DNA of 10,000 bases, from contig CAUJGJ010000313.1 in the NCBI GenBank assembly GCA_963170055.1, positions 3,244,201-3,254,200 on the forward strand, given 5' to 3'. The first letter of the stretch is position 1, and every line of letters starts with the position of its first letter. The notes under the pieces were generated by a model that worked only from the letters and a program-made list of their open reading frames with translations, was not told the DNA's origin and did not search any database. Origin of the DNA: Halisarca cf. caerulea. Its lineage: Eukaryota; Porifera; Demospongiae; Chondrillida; Halisarcidae. Of this stretch, positions 1 through 10,000 are shown piece after piece. A program made the position numbers and the translations under genes.

Positions 1-725
1 TTGTTTATAGCAACTAAACCACTCCTCTTGAGTGGGGTTTTAGGGAGGGACTGCCAAAAGGATTCACGAGATACACTTGATCTACTAGGATCACTTGGAA
101 TTAGTGATTCCTTTACAGCGCTCAGGTTGGCTGTATAAACTGTATTAGCAGTACCAAGACCACATCCAATGAAGAGTTCATTGTCTGTTACTGTGCACTG
201 CATAAGACAAGACTTTGCAGGTAAATCACAAATCTCCCACCAAGTGGCAGACGGCTGGGAACTGTCCAGCACTTCTACTGATGACAACCAAACATCCTTA
301 TCCTCACCGCCTGCAACAACAATCATGTCCTCAAAGGAAGTTGATGTAGCACACGCCCTCCCTATGTTCAGTGGTGGGAGTGTATTAAACCATTCCATGT
401 TATCATCCAAAGAGAATACTAATTTTGAATACTCTTCTTCTTTCCCATCCTTTCTCCAGCCACCACCTAAAGTGTGTACCTGATTGGCTGTGGTTGCCAA
501 GGTGAAGCCATACATCTCACAGGAATCATGAAATGGTAGTTTAGACCATACTCGACTAACAACATTAAACACACACAGAAACTGATCGGAGGACCCCCAC
601 CTCCTTTCACCAACAAATATCTTGTTATTTAAATAAACTGCTGTTGGGTACCACATCTTCTTAGGTGCATCTGGTTGTTCTCCCCAATGAAGGTGGGTTA
701 GCTTCATCTTCTCTCCTTCAAGTAT
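1..725 (-). CDS. Kelch-repeat protein, partial internal exon (runs off left edge)
   Basis: Read on the minus strand from 725 to 1, the frame is open for about 241 codons to the window edge. It shows spaced kelch blade signatures: a Gly-Gly-Gly followed by a charged loop and Tyr (LGGGWRKDG), then an aromatic 'MEWFNTLPPLNIGRA' segment, then VAGGEDKD followed by VEVLDSS and WWEICDLP. This alternation of a Gly pair with a W-x-x-LP element is typical of kelch beta-propellers, which serve as protein-interaction scaffolds. An in-frame TAG lies just upstream (728-726) and forms the AG of a plausible acceptor (pyrimidine-richer tract, then AATAG) with the exon starting at 725 in phase 0. An ATG at codon 7 (707-705) could instead start the protein. 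Kelch fold is fairly sure; the gene identity is not. It may be the 3' part of the ankyrin gene at 2823-3608. Confidence 0.72.
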   Translation of the reverse strand, partial: MLEGEKMKLTHLHWGEQPDAPKKMWYPTAVYLNNKIFVGERRWGSSDQFLCVFNVVSRVWSKLPFHDSCEMYGFTLATTANQVHTLGGGWRKDGKEEEYSKLVFSLDDNMEWFNTLPPLNIGRACATSTSFEDMIVVAGGEDKDVWLSSVEVLDSSQPSATWWEICDLPAKSCLMQCTVTDNELFIGCGLGTANTVYTANLSAVKESLIPSDPSRSSVSRESFWQSLPKTPLKRSGLVAIN

Positions 726-860
726 CTATTTATTGAGAAATAAACACACCAATTGCAAATCAACTAATTATTAATGTATAAATCAGATAAACCCAACAAC
801 AGCATATATAGCACATAATATATTCAGGTCAGTCATGTAACTAGTGCATGCGAACCATAG

Positions 861-893
861 CAGGGGCGTAGCCTGGATTTTAAGAAGGGGGGT
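861..893. repeat. Dispersed-repeat-like motif CAGGGGCGTAGCC...GGGGGG
   Basis: The sequence CAGGGGCGTAGCCTGG, then a T/A-rich spacer and a run of G, resembles the end of short interspersed or inverted-repeat elements I recall from several marine invertebrate genomes. No matching inverted end was found nearby, so the limits and class are unknown. The resemblance is from memory. Confidence 0.3.
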
Positions 894-1389
894 CATTCTG
901 ATGACTTTGTAGTACAAGGACAAAGACATCTCTCTCAATTTTAAAGGCTGAGTTCTAACTTGCAAAGAAGCACCAACTAAAGAAAATTAGAAGGCAGTGA
1001 TTGAAGGATGCCAGTCCTGCCAGAAATAATATTCAATTCTAATAATAGTTTTTTTATATGCTATACAAAACCCATGCAATGGCATCCTGTTGAGGATAGA
1101 GTAAGCCCACGATTTGTTGATGAACGCCACGGTGACCATTAATCATGGATTCATTGTGTGTTGTCATCACTAACTCATTACATCATCGATCTCTCGAACA
1201 AGACAGTCATATAAAAATCTCATCCGTACAAGAAAAGCATTCTTTTGCCGGCTCGTTCTCTGTATTTGTAAGATGTGAAGCTATCCGGAGTTTGCTAAAT
1301 TAATACTATTATTGTTATGAAATGTGAACATTCCCTGAAAAGGATATAAAGCATAAATGGAGACGGTGCATGGGACTTTATATTCATAA

Positions 1390-1487
1390 GATTGTATTTG
1401 CAATTGGTGGTCTGCAGAACGGGTTGATCATCGGATCCGGATCCGATGATCAACCCGTTCTGCAGACCACCAACTGCAAATACAATC
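1390..1487. repeat. 98-bp palindrome without spacer (49-bp arms, one mismatch)
   Basis: The arms 1390-1438 and 1439-1487 are reverse complements with a single mismatch (A at 1403 against C at 1474) and no loop. The centre is two abutting GGATCC hexamers. Such a sequence can extrude as a cruciform or, if transcribed, fold as a 49-bp hairpin. No target-site duplication is visible at its borders, so it does not look like an ordinary small transposon. Confidence 0.95.
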
Positions 1488-2182
1488 CCGGACGTACCCA
1501 ATCATGCAAGATTCAATTATTATGCTGGCTTCAGACATAGATTGTCATGCATCTGAGCAAGTTTTCAACTTTCTGCCAGCTTCATTTTCGTGAATCTGCT
1601 TGCAGAAATTCTGAAGCCATCTGCTGTGTACTACTGTATTGTTTACCGAATGTACAGCTACTGGCCAGTAGCTATATACAGGTATAGACCATGCAGTACA
1701 CCTATTATCGTATACATAATTATTGAATACAAAATTTAATGTGCATTAATGTATGTGTCACTGAGCCCTTCAAAGAGATTACTAGATGGTCATGTGAAGT
1801 GAAAATGTCACAGATCGTCACATGATCTGTTGAGAAGATGGCTCGTCCATTCCAGCATAGATTCTATGATGCCATTAAGCATGACAGTTGGCAAATCAAA
1901 TTAAGCGATCTCACCAGCTATATAGTGACAGGCTAGTTCATCTATCTTTGTGATCTGGCTTGGACCACTATCCAGCTTTGTACATGTTAAGCATATGCAT
2001 GGTCTGCATTGGTATATAAGCACATATACAGCATAAGAAAGGCTGATTCTTCAATACCAATGAGATTCACCAGAAAAGTAATAGCATGCTCACTGTAGGG
2101 CCTTCTCAAATTTTAATTTTAATTTAGTATTTTGCACTATATAGAGTTAGAATTTTTTGGGGTCAAGCTTCGTCTAAAAAGG

Positions 2183-2774
2183 GGTACTTTCTATTTTGTG
2201 GACCGTCCGCGTGGACGCGGACCCATACAAAAGATAGAAACAATGATTAGCACTCTAAAATGCGGACTTTTGGATACCGAACATGCCTAAAACATAAAAG
2301 CTCTAGTGCATGAGCCGTTATCAGTGATGCCTTGAACCATATAAACAGCTTTTCTAAAGGTCACCATTCACCTTTAACCAACTCTCAAACTAAAAGTTCT
2401 CAATGAACCAAGAACAATCAGTCAGTCAATTTCTGCATGTTTCACTCACATTTCTAACAGTTTCAATTCAACAGCAGAGCTGTACGTGTGAGCTCTATCT
2501 CTGAACGAATTACTGCCCTTATGCAATTACAAACTGGCAATAGGTCTGGCGTAGCCGACCTAATCTCGTTCTAGTCTGACGTAACCGTCAGATTAATCTC
2601 GCTCCGCTCCGAACGAGATTTTCTCAAGTACGGTCCTTGCAACTATTAGATACTCGACCCTATACACCTATAATGGTCTATGCTAATATCTGTCCACAGT
2701 CAAGGAACTTCTGTGCACACGGTCCGTACACTCGGTCCGCGTCCACGCGGACGGTCCGCAAAATAGAAAGTACC
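2183..2774. mobile_element. Non-autonomous DNA transposon with 41-bp TIRs (592 bp)
   Basis: The end 2183-2223 matches the reverse complement of 2734-2774 at 40 of 41 positions, beginning GGTACTTTCTATTTTG. Each end contains its own hairpin (GTCCGCG / CGCGGAC). The flanks carry a near-identical 9-bp direct repeat: ctaaaaagg at 2174-2182 and ctgaaaagg at 2775-2783. This fits a target-site duplication of 8-9 bp, as made by hAT-like (8 bp) or Mutator-like (9 bp) transposases. The interior has no transposase frame, so it is a MITE-like element. Family assignment is open. Confidence 0.85.
2562..2620. repeat. Nested hairpin inside the 592-bp TIR element
   Basis: An outer 10-bp stem (AATCTCGTTC at 2562-2571 with GAACGAGATT at 2611-2620) encloses an inner 7-bp stem with a 4-base loop (TCTGACG 2575-2581, CGTCAGA 2586-2592). 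It adds to the foldback character of the element, and may be the remains of a nested element or a subterminal binding structure. Confidence 0.7.
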
Positions 2775-2822
2775 CTGAAAAGGGGCCCTAAACCTAGGGA
2801 TACCTATAACCATCATGTAATA

Positions 2823-3608
2823 TCATGGACAAATCAAAACACTAAGGTCAATTGCAAAACATGTACATGTGACCATAATCTGACCACAAACCTTGTATTT
2901 CCTGAAATAGGACTTCATTCCATCACTACCACAGAACTCAGCGAAGTCGAAGCAGTCGACGTCCCAGCTGAAAGGTTGACCATTAAGAGAACTGCTGAAT
3001 CCCTTTACAAGGCGATAGGGATCGGCACCGTTCGACATAAGCTCCGTCACTATTGGAAGGTTGTCCTTTTGAACAGCTCGATGAAGTGCAGTTGCCTTGT
3101 ACGGACATAACGGGGATTGAAAGTCCACCTCAGCTCCGCCCTTCACTAGGACGGATATCCCCTCTACAAAGTCGTACTCCACACACTGCATAAGCGGACT
3201 ACACACGAAACACTTGGGATTATTCTCGGGAAGGTTCACACACGCTCCTTTTGAAATCATATCCTTCAGCAGATCTACGTCTCTTAAAGTAGTGACGGCC
3301 AAATGCAACCAGTCGTACTTTGCCGCCTCGTCCATTTCTACAGACAGCACAGTCACATACAATGCGTTATAATCGCAGGAAAAATGAACGCTGTCGTATA
3401 TACTGCATGTCTATGGTCGTATACGATCACATCATTATATTATATTTAAATTTCTACATTGAATCAACAATACTAGGTTAGAGCAGAGTAAGACACTGAG
3501 TCTATAATCTACGTATAACCATGCATGCATAAAGACCTCACCTCCACCGGTAGCGTTTACTAGTTCTTTGTAGGTCCAACTCTTTTTCGTCTCTTTCTTC
3601 TCAGCCAT
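2823..3608 (-). CDS. Ankyrin-repeat protein, two exons seen, 3' end uncertain
   Basis: Two minus-strand exons: 3608-3542 and 3337-2823 (or 2892). Exon 1 ends in phase 1 at GGAG|GTGAGG. The acceptor ctgtctgtag|AAATGG at 3338 fits phase 1, giving a Glu codon across the junction; the intron is 203 nt. The joined protein is Lys-rich for 20 residues, then has about three ankyrin repeats: roughly 31-68 (DWLHLAVTT, SKGACVNLPEN), 70-104 (SPLMQCVEYD, VKGGAEVDF) and 106-135 (TALHRAVQKDN, SNGADPYRLV). Ankyrin repeats bind other proteins; no enzymatic domain is visible. Read through, the frame stops at 2823 (about 193 residues). A donor AAG|GTTTGT at 2892/2891 in phase 0 would end the exon after Lys171 and continue the gene leftward, possibly to the phase-0 kelch exon at 725. 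The last 23 residues before the stop look unlike ankyrin sequence, which favours splicing. Confidence 0.75.
3542..3608 (-). CDS. First coding exon of the ankyrin-repeat gene
   Basis: The exon encodes MAEKKETKKSWTYKELVNAT and two Gly, and ends at GGAG|GTGAGG, a strong donor. Its one leftover base (phase 1) completes a Glu codon with AA at the ankyrin exon acceptor. The frame that reads on past the donor meets no recognisable domain. The match of phase on both sides supports this short exon, which is charged and probably flexible. Confidence 0.65.
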
Positions 3609-4430
3609 TGTGATGATAGGGAACTGGGCCCCTGTGGTTTTTGACTGTCTATAAGTTGTCATTAATTTGATCAAGAGGGAAACTTTAGCAATTAACAATT
3701 TGAAAGTTACTGTGCACAAACCATCATCCAACTTAAAGGAAGCCATGCATTGCAGCTGAATAATAGGGTGTGCATTTGAGAATAATATGTACGGTGCATG
3801 CATGGAGTTTGGACGAATTAAAACTATAATAATAATTGAATATAATAATATATATAGGTGGCATTATAGGTGAATATTAATTGGCTGACATGCATATTAT
3901 CCCCCGCAGACTACTATAACCAGCTGTAGGAATTCGAAGCCACACCCCAACCAATGACAGCCAACATTCTGCAACCTCAATTCAATTAATGACTCTAGCG
4001 CCAGCTAGGCTATATGCATGTCAGCACCTGGAACGCTCACATGCACTTGACATGTATAAAATTAAACTTGCATTCTTTTAAATCGAATCACTAGTCTACA
4101 GCAAACAGCTTAATATTCTATCCATTACAGCATGAAACCTAGTTATCAGATCGTATACCATAGATATACTCCAGATCGTACTCACAACAAAATATTACCC
4201 AACGGCTTCAATTAAAGTTCACAGATTATAGATTGTGAATTTCCGGGAGATAAACCCAAACTGGTCCCTTGCATCAATTACAAGTGCAGGTTTACTTTAA
4301 TTAGACATCTACATACATGCATGCAATTCAATTTACTTATATACATAAACAGTTTTTGCACTATATACAGTATAATATTCGCACAAATGTATAAGTGGGC
4401 ACATGAATAATGCAATATTCTGTATATTGC
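3609..4430. other. Non-coding spacer: ankyrin gene 5' flank and RING gene 3' flank
   Basis: AT-rich sequence with no defensible exon. It should contain the promoter of the ankyrin gene at its left end and the 3' UTR of the RING gene at its right end. A possible poly(A) signal ATTAAA lies on the minus strand at 4301-4296, about 130 nt past the RING stop codon; no AATAAA was found closer. TGCATGCA-type palindromes recur (around 3520, 3793 and 4318). Confidence 0.45.
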
Positions 4431-6111
4431 TCAGCTAGCGCTGTATGCCTTGACAACATCCACGATAGGAGCACGGCAGATGGGGCATTTGAGGGCTTGC
4501 GCCTTCAGCTCCAGCGCACACTGCATGTCCACACACATGTGCCCACATCTGTACAGCACACAGTCCACCTCTGCTTGCAGGCAGATCACACAGTGTCCGG
4601 GTGACACCACAGGGGAGGCCTCAACCACGTGTACGGGCTGCCGGCGACGTGGGGGCTCATTCTGCACCGGGGGGACATTTTGAGCAGCTGTGAAAATGCT
4701 CCCGGAAGAAGTTGTGCTCTGAGAATTACCGGCTGCTGTTTGCAATCCAAGTTGGTAGCCAAATGCTGCATGCATTGCTGATGACACTTCCTGCCTTATT
4801 GAGCGCTGGATATCAAGCTGAAGATCAAAACTTGACCTAAGCATCTGATGCATAGAAGTCAACTGCGAACGCAATTCACTAATCTCCTGACGAAGGTTGT
4901 GGTAGTCAGAACGAGAGAGAGAAGATGTCTCCGGTTGTCTAGGCTGGTGAGCAACACGTTGGCGTCTTCGTTCAAGTGATTGTACAACATTGTCAGCTGT
5001 TACTCCAGTTCTCATTTGGTCGGCTCTCTGCTGAATGTGAACTTCCATCACACCTCTGAAATCACCAGATAGAGCACTGCTGACAAGTCGTCTCTGCACC
5101 AACCCTCCAACGTCGGACAAGATGGCATCCCTATCGGACGCAGGTAATGAATTGAGGGTTGGACTGTTACGAAGGACAGAGAGGATCTGCGACTGGTCCC
5201 TCTGAGGAACTCTGTATCTCCTCTGTCCAGTGTGAGGTGAACCATGACCCCTACTTCCTGGTCGGCGACGTCTCCTTTCCAAGGAGCGTACCAAGTCTTC
5301 ACTAGTCACTCCACTCCTCACACGATCTGCACGCTCTTGGATATGAATCTCCAGGTGTCCCCGGAAATCCCCTGTTAATGCATTGCGAACCAGCCCTCTC
5401 TGGACTAGGCTGCTGACCTCGCCGACGATGGCCTCCCTTTGATCTCTATCCAACAAGCGAAGAGTGGGACTTTCCCTAAGAGAACTCACTATTTGACTTT
5501 GATCACGAGTAGGCACGGGATAATGGTGTTGGGCCTGGGGTACCCCTTGTGCTGTAGGCACTGTTAGTGCCAGTGGTGATGTTGGTACCACTGGGGCTGT
5601 TGGTGCTGATGACCTATTCCTTACCCCTTGTGACTGAAGGTGTGATCTCCGCACATTTTGACCATGTCTGGTGTTATGCCGATAGAGATTCTCAGCCAGT
5701 GATATTTCCAGTGCTTGCCTTCTGACTGGGCTTGTGAGGATGCTGGACACCCTACCATGACTAACTAGCTCCTCAATGTCCCGGTAGAGGTGTTCCGCTA
5801 GGGAGAACCTGGCAGTTCCAGATCTCATTCTCAAATTTCTACAACGCTGGACCCCGGATGTCTGACCCTTGAAATGGGACTCCAGTTTCTTGTGGTGCTC
5901 CTTGGAAGTGACTGATTTGTGAGTAGACTGCAATTTCCTCAACTCTTCCTCCACATCCCTGAGCAAGGGTAGGAGAAGGGTACAGTACACACTCGTTGTC
6001 ATAGCAAACAGCAGGGCACTTAGAGGCAACATGAACAGAATAATAGTAGTCTGTGAAAATCAGATTTTCATATACCAGACTGTCTATGTGCACACCAACA
6101 CTATCAATGAG

Positions 6112-6175
<64 letters not shown>

Positions 6176-7545
6176 AGTTGTGGTGAAGTACATCTGATAC
6201 ATATACCCAGTAAACTAGTGCTGGATATGTGTGGACCTCTGTAGCAGGCTGGTGTTAGGAAACTAGATTACAAACTATAGATTATATGGGGTTATAAAGA
6301 GCTGAGAGGCTCAGTTATTCCCATGACTGCCAAAGTATATTATTTCTCAAATCACATGTAAGGTAAAGGGAGGCAATTTGGAACAGCGGGTAATTTGGAA
6401 CAGTCAGGTCATAAGCAGTGTTAATCACAAGCTACATCCATTTTTTGTTTGGAAATGTCATATTATTGCCAAAAGGAGTTTACAAAAATCATGCATATGG
6501 TGATCTGTATCATCTCCATGAATGGGGGGTGGCAGTAGCAAGAATGGTTGGGTAACTTAACCACAACAAAAGTTACAGGCTCTGTTCCAAATTATCAGCG
6601 TGTCTGTTCCAAATTACCAGCGTGTTCCAAATTACCCCCTTTACCTTATACGTATTTATAATGTAACAAGTTATACATTTATTGTAGAATTTAATTTAGA
6701 GTAGGGTAGGGTATCACGGGACGGAGGCTATTTTTAGCCATTACGTGATAGCTTGAACAGCGGCATCAGGAAGTGTGCGCAAAATTCCAAAATTGTTGTG
6801 CAGGTTTGTTTGCCATCTGTTGACCACACCATCCAATTGCAAACAACTTGGTGGCTGTGACAGTGTAAATGTACACAAGTTACCAACTACTGTATTCCTA
6901 TCTTAAAAATGTCTTGAAGAAGCTAAGAAATCAGTGCTCAATTTCAAAGTAGTGATGATAGCACAAAATATAACAAAAACATAAATAAAAAATACATCAT
7001 CAAAAAGCTAAAAACATGCTGTTTTCCATGCTAGGAAAAAACTAAATGAAATTTATTGATGACATGAGACAGAGCCCTGTGTGTGAAGAGCGGCCATTAT
7101 TAGGCTTCGCGACCAATAATGGCCTACCCAAGTGTCCCCGAGGCACTCTTTGTATCTTCGCTTATATGCAATGTGAGTCATTGGACTCTATGTTCAATTA
7201 TAGATAATATGTAGCCCTAACTGGAATGCTAGTAAATTGTTCTTCAACTTAATCTGTTGCTTCTCTACAATGAAAGACCCTTAGGTGTCCCATAACTCCC
7301 CACACTACTCTAGATATATAGTTAGTCGAATTTCTCTGAAACACTGAAATAATGAGCTATTTCGCGCACTAGAATTATGCAACTTGAGGTATACATTATA
7401 GTATCTATGGCTTAGGTATTACGCAACACACCAAATTAAGATGTAAACAATGGCACAATAATTCAAATTATTTATAAGCCTACCTTTTAGTCTGTTCCAT
7501 GAAAACATCCCATTTCACACATTCTTCATTTTCTGTAGTAGCCAT
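4431..7545 (-). CDS. Neuralized-type RING-finger protein, probable E3 ubiquitin ligase
   Basis: Exons 7545-7484 and 5958-4431 join in phase 2 (AG|G, Arg) to give about 529 residues. The acceptor follows a strong pyrimidine tract (cccttctcctacccttgctcag). Reading the big exon unspliced from an ATG at 6032 would turn that tract into a false hydrophobic N-terminus. The C-terminal RING spans about 477-516: C477-x2-C480, C492-G-H494, C501, C512-x2-C515, with Asp498 where the Cys of the usual H-x3-C-x2-C is expected. The local wording (LYRCGHMC, CPICRAPI, then VVKAY) is closest to the RING of neuralized, but no NHR domain is present. Upstream lie two tandem repeats of about 80 residues (173-253 and 275-355) sharing DQSQI, SPTL, GDFRG, RADR/RADQ and SLERRR, then a likely coiled coil (370-418). 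It probably transfers ubiquitin, with the repeats and coil binding substrate or partner; substrate unknown. It is divergent from LIG3. Confidence 0.85.
6114..6174. repeat. (CA)n microsatellite, about 30 units
   Basis: An uninterrupted CA/TG dinucleotide tract. It lies in the RING-gene intron, about 155 nt upstream of the acceptor on the sense (minus) strand, where it reads (TG)n. The frames it opens on both strands are artefacts of the repeat. Confidence 0.98.
6361..6646. mobile_element. 286-bp foldback MITE with TA target duplication
   Basis: The left end AGGTAAAGGG (6361-6370) is matched by CCCTTTACCT (6637-6646), each flanked by TA (6359-6360, 6647-6648). Inside, the left end has two copies of AATTTGGAACA and the right end three copies of the reverse complement TGTTCCAAATT, so the ends pair over about 40 bp with small indels. 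TA duplication suggests a Tc1/mariner-like mobiliser. No coding capacity. It sits in the RING-gene intron. Confidence 0.8.
6712..6750. repeat. Two-step hairpin
   Basis: An outer stem TATCACG/CGTGATA (6712-6718, 6744-6750) and an inner stem GGCTA/TAGCC (6726-6730, 6735-6739) around a TTTT loop. It lies in the RING-gene intron just beyond the MITE. No known RNA family is recognised. Confidence 0.5.
7092..7124. repeat. 10-bp inverted repeat GGCCATTATT / AATAATGGCC
   Basis: Perfect 10-bp stem with a 13-base loop in the RING-gene intron, about 360 nt downstream of that gene's first donor. The rest of the intron from 6751 to 7483 shows nothing further that I can name. Confidence 0.6.
7484..7545 (-). 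CDS. First coding exon of the RING-finger gene
   Basis: ATG at 7545 sits in a good initiation context (gaacgATGG, A at -3) and is followed by 20 codons (MATTENEECVKWDVFMEQTK) plus AG, then the donor AAAAG|GTAGGC. The phase-2 end fits the phase-2 acceptor at 5959/5958, giving ...EQTKRDVEEELRKL, a continuous acidic and charged helix-like stretch. This exon is too short to be found as an open frame and is inferred from splice signals. It faces LIG3 across 251 bp. Confidence 0.72.
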
Positions 7546-7796
7546 CGTTCTCTTCTTCTTGCAAATGTCTTTTTCTCTCGACAAAATGTACAGAACTTTT
7601 ATAGGACACTATTCTATTTCGGGTACAGTGAGTCAGCTACAACCATTACGTGCAGGTGCTGTCTAAAAATAGTACAAATCACGTGACTGACGTAAAATGG
7701 CCGCCGAGTGTACCCACACAAGCATGCATTATGCTTAGGAATTTAGAGGACGCTGTAGCATAGTATTGACGTTTGTAGGCTGGTAAACTCTGGAAT
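7546..7796. promoter_or_regulatory. Divergent promoter shared by the RING gene and LIG3
   Basis: The two start codons lie head to head with 251 bp between them. Motifs seen: TGAGTCA (7629-7635, AP-1/TRE type), TCACGTGA (7679-7686, E-box of USF/MiT type), TGACGTAA (7688-7695, CRE/ATF type) and AAAATGGCCGCC (7694-7705, close to the YY1 consensus). Clusters of such sites are common in housekeeping bidirectional promoters of animals. No TATA box is obvious. Factor assignments are by consensus only. Confidence 0.65.
7697..7738 (+). CDS. Possible upstream ORF (13 codons) before LIG3
   Basis: ATG at 7697, in a strong context (aaaATGG), opens a 13-codon frame ending in TAG at 7736-7738, 58 nt before the LIG3 start. 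The ATG is also part of the YY1-like motif. It matters only if transcription starts upstream of 7697, which the sequence cannot show. Confidence 0.25.
   Translation: MAAECTHTSMHYA

Positions 7797-10000
<2,204 letters not shown>

Larger units (their letters stand above)
726..2182. other. Non-coding stretch between kelch exon and TIR element
   Basis: I find no exon I can defend on either strand. Open stretches are short and lack recognisable domains. If the ankyrin and kelch exons belong to one gene, this is most of a long intron; otherwise it is intergenic. It contains the 98-bp palindrome (1390-1487), a repeat-like GGGGCGTAGCC motif (861-893) and AT-rich low-complexity sequence around 2101-2160. 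Confidence 0.5.

Noticed and set aside
1295..1501. 68-codon minus-strand frame with VGGLQNG wording that resembles a kelch blade
   Set aside because: It lies across the 98-bp palindrome, so much of it is self-complementary sequence read twice. No splice sites tie it to the kelch exon.
1838..1936. Plus-strand 32-codon ORF with a good start context
   Set aside because: Short, no donor and no similarity I recognise; chance is sufficient.
1911..2052. About 45 open codons on the minus strand ending at GCTG|GTGAGA, a donor-like site
   Set aside because: No recognisable domain. With a phase-0 entry it would leave in phase 1, which does not fit the phase-0 kelch acceptor.
2637..3110. 157-codon plus-strand frame
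   Set aside because: It runs antisense through the ankyrin exon and the right end of the TIR element, has no domain and is best explained as a shadow.

Overview
The window is animal nuclear DNA. Its genes are broken by GT-AG introns whose phases match, one of them is recognisable as metazoan DNA ligase III, and the spaces between exons hold dinucleotide microsatellites and short terminal-inverted-repeat (TIR) elements. Small introns, a compact layout and ankyrin/kelch/RING gene fragments suggest a marine invertebrate, possibly a demosponge. That placement is an inference and was not tested by any search.

Layout, left to right. 1-725 (minus) is an open, partial exon of a kelch-repeat (beta-propeller) protein running off the left edge. 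726-2822 has no exon I can defend, but holds a 98-bp almost perfect palindrome without spacer (1390-1487) and a 592-bp TIR element with hairpin-rich ends (2183-2774). 2823-3608 (minus) is an ankyrin-repeat gene of at least two exons. It may continue into the kelch exon, because the splice phases are compatible. 3609-4430 is a non-coding spacer. 4431-7545 (minus) is a two-exon gene for a RING protein of about 529 residues whose RING resembles that of neuralized. Its 1.5-kb intron holds a (TG)n tract (sense strand) and a 286-bp foldback element. 7546-7796 is a 251-bp divergent promoter. 7797-10000 (plus) is the 5' part of a DNA ligase III (LIG3) gene: three complete coding exons and the start of a fourth.

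The two best-supported new gene models come from combining splice sites with phases. In LIG3, exons end at 8082 (phase 1), 9011 (phase 1) and 9331 (phase 0), and the joined protein is collinear with vertebrate LIG3 through the PARP-type zinc finger and into the DNA-binding domain. In the RING gene, a 62-nt first exon (7545-7484) ends in phase 2 and fits an acceptor at 5959/5958, which removes a false hydrophobic N-terminus that the uninterrupted frame would give.

No novel multi-gene system is evident. The points most worth a second look are the 98-bp palindrome, the Asp in place of a zinc-binding Cys in the RING, the sense-strand (GT)n tracts in all three LIG3 introns (one forming the splice donor itself), the shared LIG3/RING promoter, and three unrelated TIR elements with intact ends.
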